DNA of 64,000 nt. It comes from Nocardiopsis terrae. GTDB taxonomy: Bacteria; Actinomycetota; Actinomycetes; Streptosporangiales; Streptosporangiaceae. How positions within the stretch are numbered: position 1 is the first letter of the stretch; every line of letters starts with the position of its first letter. Position numbers and translations under genes: made by a program. The notes beneath the pieces were generated by a model that did no database searches, had not been told where the DNA came from, and saw only the letters and a program-made list of their open reading frames with translations. Below, in pieces: positions 8,294-16,603 of the stretch. The DNA lies in assembly GCF_014651695.1 (NCBI RefSeq), contig NZ_BMXJ01000002.1, positions 496,001 to 560,000 of the forward strand. The letters are read 5' to 3'.

Positions 8294-11200
8294 GTCTGCC
8301 CTCGTCCTGGACCGGACAACAGGCGCGCACGGCGCACGAGTTGCATCCGGTGTTGCGGGTGGCGGCGAAACGGGACCCGCCCATGCCGGTGGCGACCTCG
8401 CGCACGAGGGTCTGCGCCCATCCGGGGTCGGGGTCCTCGCCCAGCGGGGGCTGGGCCTGTTCGCGCGCCTTCTTGCTGAATGCGGCCCCGCCGACGTGCA
8501 CCAGTGCGGCGCCGCCGGGTTCGGCCAGGCCGAGCTTGGCGAAGGCGCCCCTGAGCACGGCCATCTGGTAGACGCCCAACTGGGGGTGGCGGGCCAGGTC
8601 GTCGGCCTTGTTGCGGCCGGTCTTGATGTCCACCACCACGGCGCGGCCCTGCTCGTCGCGTTCGAGGCGGTCGACGCGGCCGGTGATCTCGATACCGCCG
8701 ACGTCCACCCGGAACCCCTCCTCGGTGACGACCAGTTCGCGCTCGTTTCCGGCGTCCCAGCTGACGAGTTTGCGGACCATCTCGTCGGCGCGGTCGCGCT
8801 GCTTGTCGGCCTGCCAGGGCCCGCCGAAGTCCAGGTCGGCCCAGATCTCGTCCATCCGGGCGCCCACCTCCTCGGCGCTGCTGCCCTGGGCGACCAGGAC
8901 GGCGACGGCGTGCACCACGGTGCCGAGCGCGGAGGCGGAGTCGCCGGAGGAGGCACCGGCGGCGCGTTCGAGCAGCCAGCGCAGCTGGCAGTTGGTGAAG
9001 CTCTCCACCTGGGAGGGCGACACCCGGATGGTGTCCTCCTCCTCGGCGAGGGGGCGGTCGTCGGTGAAGGGGGTGAGCGCGTACCACTCGGCCGGGTCGG
9101 CCCCCCGGACGCCCTCCTCGGCCAGGCGGGCCAGGTGCGCGGCGGCGGCCTCGACCAGCGGTCCGGGCGCGTCGGGGTCGGTGACCACCGAGCGCAGGTC
9201 GGCGACGAGCGCGGGCAGGGAGAGCCAGCGGCGGCCGGTGCTGACCTGTTCGGGCTCGCCCAGACCCATCTCGTTGATGAAGCGGGAGGGGCGTTCGTCG
9301 GTGTCCTCGCCGCCCACGCAGGTGACGTGGAGGGTGCGCCGGGCGCGGGTGAGCGCCACGTAGAAGAGGCGGCGCTCCTCGTGCAGGAGTTTGGAGGCCA
9401 GGGCGGCGCCGAAGGAGTCCGCGGCGTGGCTCCGGGCGTCGACGAGCTCCTCCACGCCGAGCAGGGAGCCGCGCAGGCGCAGGTCGGGCCACTCCCCCTC
9501 CTGGGCCCCGGCCACCACGACCAGGCCCCACTCCAGGCCCTTGGAGCGGTGCGCGGTGAGGATGCGCACCGCCTCGCCGTCGGGGGCGCGTTCGGCGAGG
9601 CTGTCGCCGGGGATCTCCTGGGCGGCCAGGTCCTCCAGGAAGCCGCCGGGGGTGCCGGGCGGCAGGCGGTCGCAGTAGCGGGCGGCGCTCTCGAACAGGG
9701 CCACCACGGCGTCCAGGTCGCGGTCGGCCGCGGCCCCCCGGCGGCCGCCCGCGAGGCTGGCGCGGAGCAGCCGGTCGGCGAGGCCGCTGTCGCGCCACAG
9801 CTCCCACAGGACCTGTTCTGCGTCGGCACCCTCGGCGGCCAGGTCGCGCACGGTCCGCAGCGCCTTGGCCACCCGGGTGGCGGGTGCGGCGACCGCGGGG
9901 TCCACCAGGGTGAGTTCGCGCGGGTCGCGCAGGGCGTCCACGAGCAGGCGGGCGGAGGGCCGGTACCCCGGGTCCTCGCCTTCCCCGGCCTCCCGGGCCC
10001 GGTCCAGGTCCAGGCGGCGCAGGGCGCGCACCAGGCGGCGCAGGCGGACGGTGTCGGCCTCGCCGAACGGGCTCATCAGGAGTTCGCGGGCGGACTCCTC
10101 GTCCAGCTCCTCCGGGCGCAGGCCGTGGCGGATCAGCCCGAGCAGGGGCCGGACGAGGGGTTCGGCGGCCACCGGCAGGTCGTCGGAGCCCACGACCACC
10201 GGCACCGAGGCGGCGGCCAGGGCCCGGCGGAGTACGGGGAGCTGGCGGCTGGAGGACCTGACCAGGACCGCCATGTCCGACCACGGGACCCCGTCCACCA
10301 GGTGGGCCCGGCGCAGGGTGTCGGCGATGACCGCGGCCTCCTGGGTGGCGCTGTCGGCCATCATCAGGTGCACCTCGCCGTCGGGGACGCCTGCGGCCGG
10401 GGTGAGGTCGCGGTGGGCGTTGACCCGGCCGTGCGCGGAGGCGACGGCGGGCAGGCGGCGGGTGAGGCCGCGCGAGGCCGCGAGCAGGGCGGAGCCGCTG
10501 CGGCGGCAGGTGCGCAGCGCCACGACCGGCGCGTCGGTGCGCTGGAGCGTGCGGAAGCGGCCGGGGAAGTCGAGGATGTTGTCCACCTCGGCGCCGCGGA
10601 AGCCGTAGATGGACTGGTCGGGGTCGCCGACCGCCACGAGGTCGCGGCCGTCCCCGGCCAGGGCGCGCAGGAGTTCCTCCTGAGCGGGGTCGGTGTCCTG
10701 GTACTCGTCGACGAACACCACCTCGTGGGCGGCGCGCTCGCGCTCCTGCACCTCGGGGTCGGACAGCATGTTGGCGGCCACCCGCACCAGCTCGGCGTAG
10801 TTGAGCGTGGGCACGGGCGCGATGTCGAAGCGGCCGTTCATCCGGGACAGGAACCCGGCGGCGGCGGTCCAGTCGTCGCGGTCGCGTTCGGCGGCCAGCT
10901 CCGCGAGCTCGCCGGGTCCCAGTCCGCGTTCCTGGGCGCGCATCAGGAAGTCGCGCAGCTCCTCCGCGAAACCGCGGGTCTCCAGGGCGGGGCGCAGGCG
11001 CTCCGGCCAGCCGGGGGCGCCGTCCTGGAACTCCCAGGACAGCAGTTCGCGGACCTCCATGAGCTGTTCGGGGCCGGACAGCAGCCGGGGCGGCAGGTCG
11101 CCCATCCGCTGGAACTCGCGCCGGATCAGGGAGTAGGCGTAGCTGTGGAAGGTCAGCGCCAGGGGTTCGCGGGTGGTGCGGCGCAGCCGTCCGGTGATCC

Positions 11201-11450
11201 GCTCGCGCAGTTCCTGGGCGGCCTTTCGGCTGAACGTGAGCACCAGGACGCGGGAGGGGTCCACGCCCCGGTTGTCGATGCGGTCCACCACGGCCTCGAC
11301 GACGGTGGTGGTCTTGCCTGTTCCGGGGCCGGCCAGGACGAGCAGGGGTCCGCCCGGGTGGTCGACGACGCGCTGCTGGTTCTCGTCCAGCACCGGCGGC
11401 GGCTGCACCTGGTGGGCGCGCCGCACGAGACGGTACGGGGATGTGTTCAC
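8286..11450 (-). CDS. adnA: AdnA: UvrD-like helicase with RecB-type nuclease domain
   Basis: This is the first subunit of AdnAB, 1054 residues, close to the mycobacterial protein length. The motor shows Walker A GPGTGKTT (41-48), VLTFSRKAAQE, VVFVDEYQDTDPAQ (motif II), GDPDQSIYGFRG (motif III) and TAHRSKGLEWGLVV (motif V). The C-terminal nuclease has SPSQVESFTNCQLRWLLERA, GRVDRLERD, VVDIKTGR and QLGVYQ. The Cys in FTNC and the late NTGCNSCAVRACCP resemble the iron-sulfur-type Cys set of AddB/AdnA nucleases. The GTG start at 11448-11450 follows a GGGGG site. The alkyltransferase-like gene lies upstream on the same strand at 63 nt, so both may belong to one DNA-repair unit. Order adnA-adnB with overlap is the family norm. 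Confidence 0.92.
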   Translation of the reverse strand: MNTSPYRLVRRAHQVQPPPVLDENQQRVVDHPGGPLLVLAGPGTGKTTTVVEAVVDRIDNRGVDPSRVLVLTFSRKAAQELRERITGRLRRTTREPLALTFHSYAYSLIRREFQRMGDLPPRLLSGPEQLMEVRELLSWEFQDGAPGWPERLRPALETRGFAEELRDFLMRAQERGLGPGELAELAAERDRDDWTAAAGFLSRMNGRFDIAPVPTLNYAELVRVAANMLSDPEVQERERAAHEVVFVDEYQDTDPAQEELLRALAGDGRDLVAVGDPDQSIYGFRGAEVDNILDFPGRFRTLQRTDAPVVALRTCRRSGSALLAASRGLTRRLPAVASAHGRVNAHRDLTPAAGVPDGEVHLMMADSATQEAAVIADTLRRAHLVDGVPWSDMAVLVRSSSRQLPVLRRALAAASVPVVVGSDDLPVAAEPLVRPLLGLIRHGLRPEELDEESARELLMSPFGEADTVRLRRLVRALRRLDLDRAREAGEGEDPGYRPSARLLVDALRDPRELTLVDPAVAAPATRVAKALRTVRDLAAEGADAEQVLWELWRDSGLADRLLRASLAGGRRGAAADRDLDAVVALFESAARYCDRLPPGTPGGFLEDLAAQEIPGDSLAERAPDGEAVRILTAHRSKGLEWGLVVVAGAQEGEWPDLRLRGSLLGVEELVDARSHAADSFGAALASKLLHEERRLFYVALTRARRTLHVTCVGGEDTDERPSRFINEMGLGEPEQVSTGRRWLSLPALVADLRSVVTDPDAPGPLVEAAAAHLARLAEEGVRGADPAEWYALTPFTDDRPLAEEEDTIRVSPSQVESFTNCQLRWLLERAAGASSGDSASALGTVVHAVAVLVAQGSSAEEVGARMDEIWADLDFGGPWQADKQRDRADEMVRKLVSWDAGNERELVVTEEGFRVDVGGIEITGRVDRLERDEQGRAVVVDIKTGRNKADDLARHPQLGVYQMAVLRGAFAKLGLAEPGGAALVHVGGAAFSKKAREQAQPPLGEDPDPGWAQTLVREVATGMGGSRFAATRNTGCNSCAVRACCPVQDEGRHV

Positions 11451-11513
11451 GCCCCCAGTTCACCAGAGTCGGATGACCGTCCCGGACGGGCGGCCAGGGG
11501 TGCGGGCGGGCCG

Positions 11514-11870
11514 TCAGCCTCCGCAGTCCCCTTCCCACCGGGCCCGGCGCATGTCCACACGGTCGCTCCGGGGGCGCATGGGGGTCCCCTCGGCGGCGTA
11601 GTGGGATCGGGCACGTACCAGGTGCCCCTCGGCGGGGCGTCCGTCCGCTCGCACCACCCGCCACCAGGGCACTCCCCCGCCCCACCGGGACATGACGGCC
11701 CCCACCTGCCGGGGGCCGCCCCGGCCGACGTACTCGGCGATGTCTCCGTAGCTCAGCACCCGGCCCGAGGGGATGCGCTCGACCACTGAGAGGACCTCCT
11801 CGGTGTAGTCGTCGAGGGTCTCCTCCGGTGCCTCGTCGCCGGGGGTGCGGGGTCGGGGTTCCTCGGGCAT
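11514..11870 (-). CDS. Alkyltransferase-like protein (ATL), DNA-damage recognition
   Basis: The 118-residue protein is the DNA-binding domain of O6-alkylguanine-DNA alkyltransferase without the reactive cysteine. The segment RIPSGRVLSYGDIA and RQVGAVMSR (helix-turn-helix and Arg finger region) are conserved, but the PCHRV active-site motif reads PWWRVV, with Trp69 in place of Cys. Known ATL proteins bind O6-alkylguanine and hand the lesion to nucleotide excision repair, so a signalling rather than a repair function is expected. The ATG at 11868-11870 has no clear ribosome site but has TAGGCT 7 nt before it, suggesting a leaderless transcript. Position next to adnAB supports a DNA-repair role. 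Confidence 0.85.
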   Translation of the reverse strand: MPEEPRPRTPGDEAPEETLDDYTEEVLSVVERIPSGRVLSYGDIAEYVGRGGPRQVGAVMSRWGGGVPWWRVVRADGRPAEGHLVRARSHYAAEGTPMRPRSDRVDMRRARWEGDCGG

Positions 11871-11877
11871 GGCACGA

Positions 11878-11883
11878 AGCCTA
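11878..11883 (-). promoter_or_regulatory. -10-like box of a probable leaderless promoter (ATL gene)
   Basis: On the minus strand TAGGCT is followed by 7 nt and then the ATG at 11870. No Shine-Dalgarno sequence is present. This TAnnnT-N7-start pattern is typical of leaderless actinobacterial mRNAs. Confidence 0.4.
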
Positions 11884-11964
11884 GCCAACCGCCACGACGA
11901 AGCGGCTCCGCGGCGGGGTCGGGGCCCGCCGCAGGGCGCGGCGGGCCTGGGGCATTCTGGATCC

Positions 11965-12207
11965 ATGTCCGACACCGACGGCCGAGGCCTCGCGGCACTG
12001 GCCGCACTCCTCGCCCTGGTTGTAGCCCTCTCCTGGGTTCTCCTGGGAGAGACACCGGTGCCGGGCGCACTGCTGGGCGGGGCGCTGTGCCTGGCCGGGG
12101 TGGCCGTTTCCCGGCGCGGGCAGGGGACGGCGGCGCAGCCCCCGAAGTCCGTGAAGCCGCCGGAGACCGCGGAGCCCTCCGGGACGGAGCGGAGCCGCCC
12201 GCGCTGA
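11965..12207 (+). CDS. Small membrane protein, unknown function
   Basis: An 80-residue product with two predicted membrane helices (about LAALAALLALVVALSWVLL and ALLGGALCLAGVAV) and a charged Pro/Glu/Lys-rich tail. I recognise no family. It starts at ATG 11965. No strong ribosome site is visible. It diverges from the alkyltransferase-like gene (94 nt between the two starts) and converges on the SPW-repeat gene. A longer in-frame extension to 11845 would overlap the divergent promoter and is unlikely. Confidence 0.6.
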   Translation: MSDTDGRGLAALAALLALVVALSWVLLGETPVPGALLGGALCLAGVAVSRRGQGTAAQPPKSVKPPETAEPSGTERSRPR

Positions 12208-12230
12208 GGCGGGCGGCTCCGGGGAGGACG

Positions 12231-12617
12231 TCAATCCGGCACGGTGTTGCTGTGGCTGCCCCAGGCCAGTTCGGGGTCGCGCCTGCGCGCAGCCCCGGCC
12301 ATGACCAGACCGACGGCGCCCAGCACGGCGATGGCCCCGCCGCCGATCCAGGCGGTCAGGGCGGCTCCGAGGATCCCGGTGAAGCCCAGGATCCACGGCA
12401 GCGCGAAGATCAGGGCCCCGACGGCGAGCACCCCGACCTCGCTCGACACCGCTCCCGGCCGGGTCAGCGACACGGCCGCGGCGAGGACGACCGCCAGCCC
12501 CAGTACGAAGAACAGCCCGCCGGAGAATCCGTACATCCCGTGCCAGATCCAGCTCAGGCCCACCGCGATACCGAGGACGACCGAAGCCCAGTCCGCCCAG
12601 CGTCCCTTCACACGCAT
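12231..12617 (-). CDS. SPW-repeat membrane protein
   Basis: The 128-residue protein has four membrane helices arranged as two SPW-type repeats: WADWASVVLGIAVGLSWIWHG at the start and ALIFALPWILGFTGIL followed by AWIGGGAIAVLGAVG. The paired Trp pattern is that of the SPW repeat family, which is integral to the membrane and of unknown function. The ATG at 12615-12617 is preceded by GGGAGGTGG. A terminator (12717-12754) separates it from moeZ upstream, so it has its own promoter. Confidence 0.75.
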   Translation of the reverse strand: MRVKGRWADWASVVLGIAVGLSWIWHGMYGFSGGLFFVLGLAVVLAAAVSLTRPGAVSSEVGVLAVGALIFALPWILGFTGILGAALTAWIGGGAIAVLGAVGLVMAGAARRRDPELAWGSHSNTVPD

Positions 12618-12716
12618 AACGCCACCTCCCTGCGGCGGGGGCGCGCACCGGTCGGCGCGGCACCCCGTGTGGGACCTGTACCCACTCGGGAGGCTCCCAG
12701 GGCCGGGCGGCCCCGG

Positions 12717-12754
12717 AAAACGACGGACGGCGCCGGGGAACCCCGGCGCCGTCC
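12717..12754 (-). terminator. Rho-independent terminator of moeZ
   Basis: A perfect 14-bp stem (12725-12738 with 12741-12754, ggacggcgccgggg / ccccggcgccgtcc) closes on a 2-nt loop. On the minus strand it is followed after 4 nt by TTTT (plus-strand aaaa at 12717-12720). It starts 43 nt after the moeZ stop. Confidence 0.8.
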
Positions 12755-12796
12755 TGGTGGCCCCGCGCCCGCGACGGGCGTGTCGGCCGGGCGGTC

Positions 12797-13960
12797 CTAG
12801 TAGGTGGGCAGGCTCGGGTCGACCTGGTTGACCCAGGCCAGGACGCCGCCGCCCACGTGCACGGCGTCGGAGAACCCGGCGGCCTTGACCGCGGCCAGGG
12901 CCTCCGCCGAACGCACACCCGACTTGCAGTGCAGGATGACGCGCTTGTCCTGCGGCAGCTGCTCGAAGGCCTTGCCGTTCAGGAACTGGCCCTTGGGGAT
13001 GAGCGTCGCACCCGGGATGCTGACGATCTCGTACTCGTTCTTCTCCCGGACGTCGACGAGGAACACGTCGTCGGCCTTGTTGTCCAGGAGCTCCTTGAGC
13101 TCGGGGGCGGTGATGGTCGAGTCCGCGGCGGCCTCGGTGGCCTCCTCGGACACGGCCCCGCAGAAGGCCTCGTAGTCGATGAGCTCGGTGACCGGCTCGG
13201 TGTCCGGGTCCTTGCGGACCTTGACCTCGCGCCAGCTCATCTCCAGGGCGTCGAAGATGAGCAGACGGCCGACCAGCGGGTCACCGATGCCGGTGATCAG
13301 CTTGATCGCCTCGTTGACCATCACCGAACCGATGGAGGCGCACAGCACGCCCAGGACGCCGCCCTCCGCGCAGGAGGGGACCATGCCGGGCGGCGGGGGC
13401 TCGGGGTACAGGTCGCGGTACTGCGGCCCGTACTCGTTCCAGAAGACGCTGACCTGGCCGTCGAAACGGTAGATCGAACCCCACACGTAGGGCTTGTTCA
13501 GGATGACGGCGGCGTCGTTGACCAGGTAACGGGTCGCGAAGTTGTCGGTGCCGTCCAGGATCAGGTCGTAGTCGGCGAGGACCTCCAACGCGTTGTCCGA
13601 CTCCAGGCGCTCCTGGTGCAGGACGACCTCGACGTTGGGGTTCACCTCCTTGACGCTGTCCCGGGCGGACTCGGCCTTGGGCCGGCCGACGTCACTCTGG
13701 CCGTGGATGATCTGGCGCTGGAGGTTGGACTCGTCGACGACGTCGAAGTCGATGATGCCGAGCGTGCCCACACCCGCGGCGGCGAGGTAGAGCAGGGCCG
13801 GGGAGCCCAGGCCGCCCGCGCCGACGACCAGCACCTTCGCGTTCTTCAGACGCTTCTGGCCGTCCATGCCCACGTCGGGGATGATCAGGTGACGCGAGTA
13901 GCGGCGCACCTCGTCCACGGTCAGCTCTGCGGCTGGTTCCACCAGCGGCGGCAGCGACAC
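12797..13960 (-). CDS. moeZ: MoeZ: adenylyltransferase/sulfurtransferase (ThiF/MoeB + rhodanese)
   Basis: MoeZ adenylates the C-terminal Gly-Gly of small sulfur-carrier proteins (MoaD, ThiS, CysO type) and then transfers sulfur to form the thiocarboxylate used for molybdopterin, thiamine and cysteine synthesis. The 387-residue protein has an N-terminal E1-like domain with VGAGGLGSP (ATP binding, about 47-55), the DxDxVxxSNLxRQ-type segment FDVVDESNLQRQ, DNFATRYLVND and the conserved Cys in PSCAEGG. The C-terminal rhodanese domain has CKSGVRS with active-site Cys345. The GTG start is preceded by GAGGAG. Length and domain order match actinobacterial MoeZ. Confidence 0.93.
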   Translation of the reverse strand: MSLPPLVEPAAELTVDEVRRYSRHLIIPDVGMDGQKRLKNAKVLVVGAGGLGSPALLYLAAAGVGTLGIIDFDVVDESNLQRQIIHGQSDVGRPKAESARDSVKEVNPNVEVVLHQERLESDNALEVLADYDLILDGTDNFATRYLVNDAAVILNKPYVWGSIYRFDGQVSVFWNEYGPQYRDLYPEPPPPGMVPSCAEGGVLGVLCASIGSVMVNEAIKLITGIGDPLVGRLLIFDALEMSWREVKVRKDPDTEPVTELIDYEAFCGAVSEEATEAAADSTITAPELKELLDNKADDVFLVDVREKNEYEIVSIPGATLIPKGQFLNGKAFEQLPQDKRVILHCKSGVRSAEALAAVKAAGFSDAVHVGGGVLAWVNQVDPSLPTY

Positions 13961-14242
13961 GGTGACTCCTCATGTCTGTTCGGGTCGCTTCGCATCCACC
14001 CGTGCCGAGGGGCCCACGGGAACATGGGGCGGTGCGCGAAGCTGCTTGCACTCATACCCAACCTAACGGGTGGGGTTTTCCATTCCCACCCCGGGGAGGC
14101 GTGGCCCTCGTCGCCCCCGGGGTGGTGTCCTGACCTCCCCAACCACGGCGGCCCGGGAGTTCATCCCGCGCGGATCCCCCTCACCGTGGCGCCCCGGAGG
14201 TAGTGTCGCTCCTACGCTCCGCGACGACGTTGGGAGGATCCC

Positions 14243-14473
14243 GTGACATCTTCCGATCCCAGTGGGAACAGAGGGCGCACCGCCCCCGCAGGCGAGGACC
14301 CGGCGGTGGCCGTACCCGAGGCGGATGCGGCCGAACAGCGCACCCCGGCCGGGGACGAGGACCGCGACGACTGGTTCGAGGAGCCTCCGGAGGGGGCCCT
14401 CGACCAGGCCAACGAAGCGGACGTGATCGAACAGGTGCGTGAGGCGGGCCCGGACGAGGAGGAACACCGCTGA
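14243..14473 (+). CDS. Small acidic protein, unknown function
   Basis: A 76-residue, strongly acidic protein with no membrane segment. Its most distinctive stretch is DDWFEEPPEGALDQANEADV. GGGAGG lies 5 nt before the GTG start, which supports real expression. It sits between moeZ and a TetR gene. I do not recognise a function. Its composition suggests an intrinsically disordered protein. Confidence 0.65.
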   Translation: MTSSDPSGNRGRTAPAGEDPAVAVPEADAAEQRTPAGDEDRDDWFEEPPEGALDQANEADVIEQVREAGPDEEEHR

Positions 14474-14612
14474 GGCGGATCCGCGCGCCGTCGGGGTCGG
14501 GGGCGGCCCGTTCGCCTGCCCGGCGGGTGTTCGAGGCCTCTCCCCACCTGCGACGCGGGCCTTCCGCCCGGTCCGCGCGGGAAAGCCGTGGCTCCGTGCC
14601 GCCCACACCGAA

Positions 14613-14628
14613 CTTACGCAGCAGTAAG
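14613..14628. promoter_or_regulatory. Candidate TetR operator (CTTAC-N6-GTAAG)
   Basis: The perfect inverted repeat cttac / gtaag with a 6-nt centre sits in the leader of the TetR gene, 117 nt before its start. TTAC-N6-GTAA-type palindromes are typical of TetR-family lipid-metabolism regulators, so autoregulation is plausible. The rest of 14474-14744 shows no gene. Confidence 0.4.
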
Positions 14629-14744
14629 ATGAGGGAAAAGCTGCGGGCCGCGTCACAGCGCCGACGCCGGGTCCGACAGCGTCAGCCACGCAGATGTCCA
14701 ATGAATGGCGTGCATCTGCCATGCCGAGTTCGGAGGGTGTGGGT

Positions 14745-15392
14745 GTGACAGCTCCTTCAGACGCCCGCGCCCGGGGCACCCGCTTGCCCCGGGTCAGGCG
14801 CCGCCGCCAACTCCTGGCCGCAGCTCAGGAGGTCTTCGTCGCCCGTGGTTACCACGCGGCGGCGATGGACGAGATCGCGGACCGCGCGGGTGTCAGCAAA
14901 CCGGTCCTCTACCAGCACTTCCCCGGAAAGCTGGAGCTCTACCTGGCCCTTCTGGAGGAACACTCCGAGGCCCTGGTCGAGAAACAGCGGGAGGCGCTGG
15001 AGAGCACCGACGACAACCGTCAGCGCGTCACCGCCAGTTTCCAGGCGTACTTCGACTTCGTCGCGGGCGACGGAGAGGCGTTCCGGTTGGTCTTCGAGTC
15101 CGACCTGCGCAACCTCCCCGCGGTCAGGGAGAAGAGCGAAGAGACGTTCCAGCGCTGCGCCGAGCTGATCGGCAAGGTGATCCGGCAGGACACCAGCATC
15201 TCCGACGAGGAGGCGCACCTGCTGAGCATCGCCCTGGTCGGCATGGCGGAGACCAGCGCCCGGTACTGGCTGAACAACCACGGTTCGGTCCCCCAGAACG
15301 CCGCCGAGCAACTGGTGGCCCGGCTGGCCTGGCGCGGGATCAGCGGTTGGGACCTCACCCGGTCCGGCGAGGAGGACGGGGACGGGGACTGA
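14745..15392 (+). CDS. TetR/AcrR-family transcriptional regulator
   Basis: The 215-residue protein has an N-terminal helix-turn-helix: RRRRQLLAAAQEVFVARGY, then MDEIADRAGVSKPVLYQHF, the TetR signature. The C-terminal ligand domain (about residues 70-200) contains FDFVAGDGEAFRLVFESDLRN. The GTG at 14745 is chosen because GGAGGG lies 7 nt upstream. ATG codons at 14694 and 14721 are in frame but have no site. A terminator follows directly, so the gene is monocistronic. The ligand cannot be told. The palindrome at 14613-14628 may be its operator. Confidence 0.85.
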   Translation: MTAPSDARARGTRLPRVRRRRQLLAAAQEVFVARGYHAAAMDEIADRAGVSKPVLYQHFPGKLELYLALLEEHSEALVEKQREALESTDDNRQRVTASFQAYFDFVAGDGEAFRLVFESDLRNLPAVREKSEETFQRCAELIGKVIRQDTSISDEEAHLLSIALVGMAETSARYWLNNHGSVPQNAAEQLVARLAWRGISGWDLTRSGEEDGDGD

Positions 15393-15412
15393 CCCCGGCC
15401 CGACGGAGCCAC

Positions 15413-15454
15413 GGCCCCCGGACGCGCGAACGCGCGCCGGGGGCCCTCCTTTTT
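15413..15454 (+). terminator. Rho-independent terminator of the TetR gene
   Basis: Arms 15413-15428 and 15431-15445 (ggcccccgg-a-cgcgcg / cgcgcgccgggggcc, one bulged A) close on aa. A T-tract lies at 15449-15454. This is a textbook intrinsic terminator. Confidence 0.85.
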
Positions 15455-15579
15455 CCGAACAATCCTCTTCACACGACAGCGAACCGGGCATTTTCCCACC
15501 GCTCGAAAAATTAAAGAACAAAGAATTAACCATTGTCCGGCAAAGGCTTGGCAATGACCTGGACGCTCACCCCACAAGC

Positions 15580-15604
15580 GGTTCGATTCCCATTCTCCGG
15601 GTAT
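15580..15604 (+). promoter_or_regulatory. SigB/SigF-like stress promoter
   Basis: GGTT at 15580-15583, a 15-nt spacer, and GGGTAT at 15599-15604 match the actinobacterial GnnT-N14-16-GGGTAY promoter of general/osmotic-stress sigma factors. It lies about 99 nt before the channel-like gene. The 15455-15702 gap is otherwise AT-rich for this genome (aaaaattaaag at about 15506) and shows no gene. Confidence 0.5.
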
Positions 15605-15702
15605 CGCGAAACTGAGGAGTACCGCGCTTCTCTTCGCCGTATCCGCCGGACACCGACAAACCGGTGCCCTGAGTGGAACTAGCGATTCGGAGGTGAAGAC
15701 GT

Positions 15703-16503
15703 ATGGACATCGGTCAGGGCCTGACGGACGCCTGGCAGACGATTGTGGGCTTTGTGCCCATGCTGCTGGGCTTCCTGGTGATCCTGGTACTGGGCTGGAT
15801 CATCGCCTGGTTCGTGGGCAAGGCCGTCGGCAAGGGCCTGCACAGCGTCGGACTGGACCGCGCGCTGCACCGCGGAGGTGTGGGCGAGTACTTCGAGCGC
15901 AGCCGCTGGACCGCCAGTGAGCTGTGCGGGAAGATCATCTACTACGTCGGGCTGCTGTTCGTGCTGACGATGGCGTTCAACGTCTTCGGACCGAACCCGG
16001 TGAGCACACTGCTCAGCGACGTCATCGCATGGATTCCGAACGGCCTCGTGGCCCTCGTGATCGTCGTGGTCACGGCCATGATCGCCAAGGCAGTCCGGGA
16101 CCTGGTCACCGGCGCCCTGGGCGGGCTCTCCTACGGACGCCTCCTGGCCAACGTGGCGGCCGTGGCCATCCTGGCCCTCGGTGTCATCGCCGCGCTGAAC
16201 CAGATGGGCGTGGCCGTCTCCGTCACCCTGCCGGTGCTGATCGCGGCGCTGGCCACGGTGGGCGGCATCCTGATCGTCGGCGTCGGCGGCGGCATGATCA
16301 AGCCGATGCAGTCCCGCTGGGCGCGCTGGCTGGAGGTCGCCGAACGCGAGACCGGACAGCTCACCGGCGAGGGCAGCTACCAGGCCGGGCGTGAGGCGGC
16401 GATGAACCGTCCGAGCGCCGAGGCCGGGAAGAGCACCGAGTCGAAGAGGGAGGCCACCAGCATGCCGGGGCAGCGCGGCACGGGTGGCGAGCCCACCGTG
16501 TGA
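15703..16503 (+). CDS. TM-helix-repeat membrane protein (small-conductance channel-like)
   Basis: The 266-residue protein has four to five membrane helices in two repeats of the conserved TM-helix type (about 15-40, 75-95, 106-130, 150-170, 175-205). The glycine-rich GILIVGVGGGMIKPM near 205-220 resembles the pore-helix end of mechanosensitive-channel relatives. The MscS beta-domain is absent. A polar tail with Ser/Glu/Arg follows. The ATG has GGAGG upstream. The SigB/SigF-like promoter would fit induction by osmotic or envelope stress. A channel role is inferred from the family only. Confidence 0.75.
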   Translation: MDIGQGLTDAWQTIVGFVPMLLGFLVILVLGWIIAWFVGKAVGKGLHSVGLDRALHRGGVGEYFERSRWTASELCGKIIYYVGLLFVLTMAFNVFGPNPVSTLLSDVIAWIPNGLVALVIVVVTAMIAKAVRDLVTGALGGLSYGRLLANVAAVAILALGVIAALNQMGVAVSVTLPVLIAALATVGGILIVGVGGGMIKPMQSRWARWLEVAERETGQLTGEGSYQAGREAAMNRPSAEAGKSTESKREATSMPGQRGTGGEPTV

Positions 16504-16549
16504 CCGCACGGACCCGGGTCACCCGCGGGGGCGGTCCGGGCAGCGAAGG

Positions 16550-16575
16550 AGGGCGGGGCCGTGCGGCCTCGCCCT
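16550..16575. terminator. Hairpin between convergent genes
   Basis: gggcggggcc (16551-16560) and ggcctcgccc (16565-16574) pair with one mismatch around gtgc, extended by a/t at each end. It lies between the channel-like gene and the small membrane protein on the other strand. Confidence 0.45.
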
Positions 16576-16603
16576 CGTCCTGTGCCGCCGTCGCGGCCCC
16601 GGC

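Noticed and set aside
4760..8479. A 1239-codon open frame on the plus strand opposite adnB
   Set aside because: It is antisense to a gene with complete helicase and nuclease motifs. The translation is Gly/Ala/Val/Arg-rich without motifs, as expected from GC codon bias.
8029..11685. A 1218-codon minus-strand frame overlapping adnA
   Set aside because: It is a frame shift of adnA, dominated by Arg/Pro/Gly. The other frame has all catalytic motifs.
7911..11789. A 1292-codon open frame on the plus strand opposite adnA
   Set aside because: Same reason: it is a compositional shadow of adnA with no ribosome site and no recognisable domain.
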